The notes below the pieces were generated by a model. It was not told the origin of the DNA, did not search any database, and worked only from the letters and a program-made list of their open reading frames with translations. A stretch of 5,840 nt of DNA, from assembly GCA_021803885.1 (NCBI GenBank), contig JAJZKY010000334.1:1-5840 (forward strand). Direction: 5' to 3'. This DNA comes from Planctomycetota bacterium. Its GTDB lineage: Bacteria; Planctomycetota; Phycisphaerae; WQYP01; JAJZKY01. Both the position numbers and the translations under genes were made by a program. Positions within the stretch are counted from its first letter, which is position 1, and each line of letters opens with the position of its first letter. Shown here piece by piece: positions 5,722 through 5,840 of this stretch.

Positions 5722-5840
5722 CTAGAAAGTGAACTTCAAAGCCAATTGAAGCTCGCGGGCAACATTGTAAGTAGAGTTAATCGTGCCAAACTGTGGTCCG
5801 GTATTGTAGTCGCTAAATGGCTGCCCCAGAACAACATTGT
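5722..5840 (-). CDS. TonB-dependent receptor, C-terminal end (partial)
   Basis: Only the last 39 codons and part of another are in the window; the gene continues past the right edge. The end reads VVLGQPFSDYNTGPQFGTI, then NSTYNVARELQLALKFTF, then TAG at 5722-5724. A final amphipathic strand ending in phenylalanine is the outer-membrane beta-barrel signature recognised by the BAM machinery. The phrase 'ARELQLALKFTF' is, from memory, typical of the large acidobacterial TonB-dependent receptors that begin with a carboxypeptidase-regulatory-like domain. Such proteins import large or scarce ligands using TonB-ExbB-ExbD energy; the ligand cannot be told from this end. The TPR gene follows in the same orientation. 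An outer-membrane barrel is near certain; the specific receptor family is likely. Confidence 0.8.
   Translation of the reverse strand, partial: NVVLGQPFSDYNTGPQFGTINSTYNVARELQLALKFTF

Overview
This 5.8-kb window carries four parts: a metabolic aldolase gene, a tiny membrane-protein gene, a scar of dead insertion sequences, and the junction of a TonB-dependent receptor gene with a long TPR-repeat gene. The organism is most likely a member of the Acidobacteriota. This is inferred from the style of three products: the receptor C-terminus (ending ARELQLALKFTF), the long HOGA-like member of the dihydrodipicolinate synthase family, and the small hydrophobic protein beside it. No marker gene is present to prove it.

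Layout. Positions 1-520 hold no gene that I can recognise. A minus-strand gene of the DapA/HOGA/NanA lyase superfamily follows (521-1594). It keeps the Schiff-base lysine and the tyrosine, but lacks the arginine that marks true DapA, and it carries an extra segment of about 55 residues. A 163-bp divergent spacer with two small inverted repeats separates it from a plus-strand gene for a 62-residue membrane protein (1758-1946), which has a strong ribosome binding site.

From about 2028 to 2875 lies a graveyard of transposase fragments, all read on the minus strand: an IS701-like N-terminus, an IS110-like C-terminal piece, and two pieces of an IS256-like transposase. They are almost directly abutted. 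None is complete, and stops, frameshifts and an internal deletion show that they are inactive.

The last part is a minus-strand gene for an exported TPR protein of roughly 840-900 residues with about 20 repeats (2922 to about 5453). It lies downstream of the 3' end of an outer-membrane TonB-dependent receptor gene (5722 to beyond the window). The two are in the same direction and may be co-transcribed. A 38-bp palindrome sits between them. The TPR protein could serve as a periplasmic or surface interaction scaffold for the receptor system, but that is inference.

I found no CRISPR array, no convincing tRNA or rRNA and no defence or secretion cassette. No strong case for a new system can be made. 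The points most worth a second look are the three-family IS mosaic, the insertion-bearing aldolase, and the palindrome in the receptor-TPR junction.
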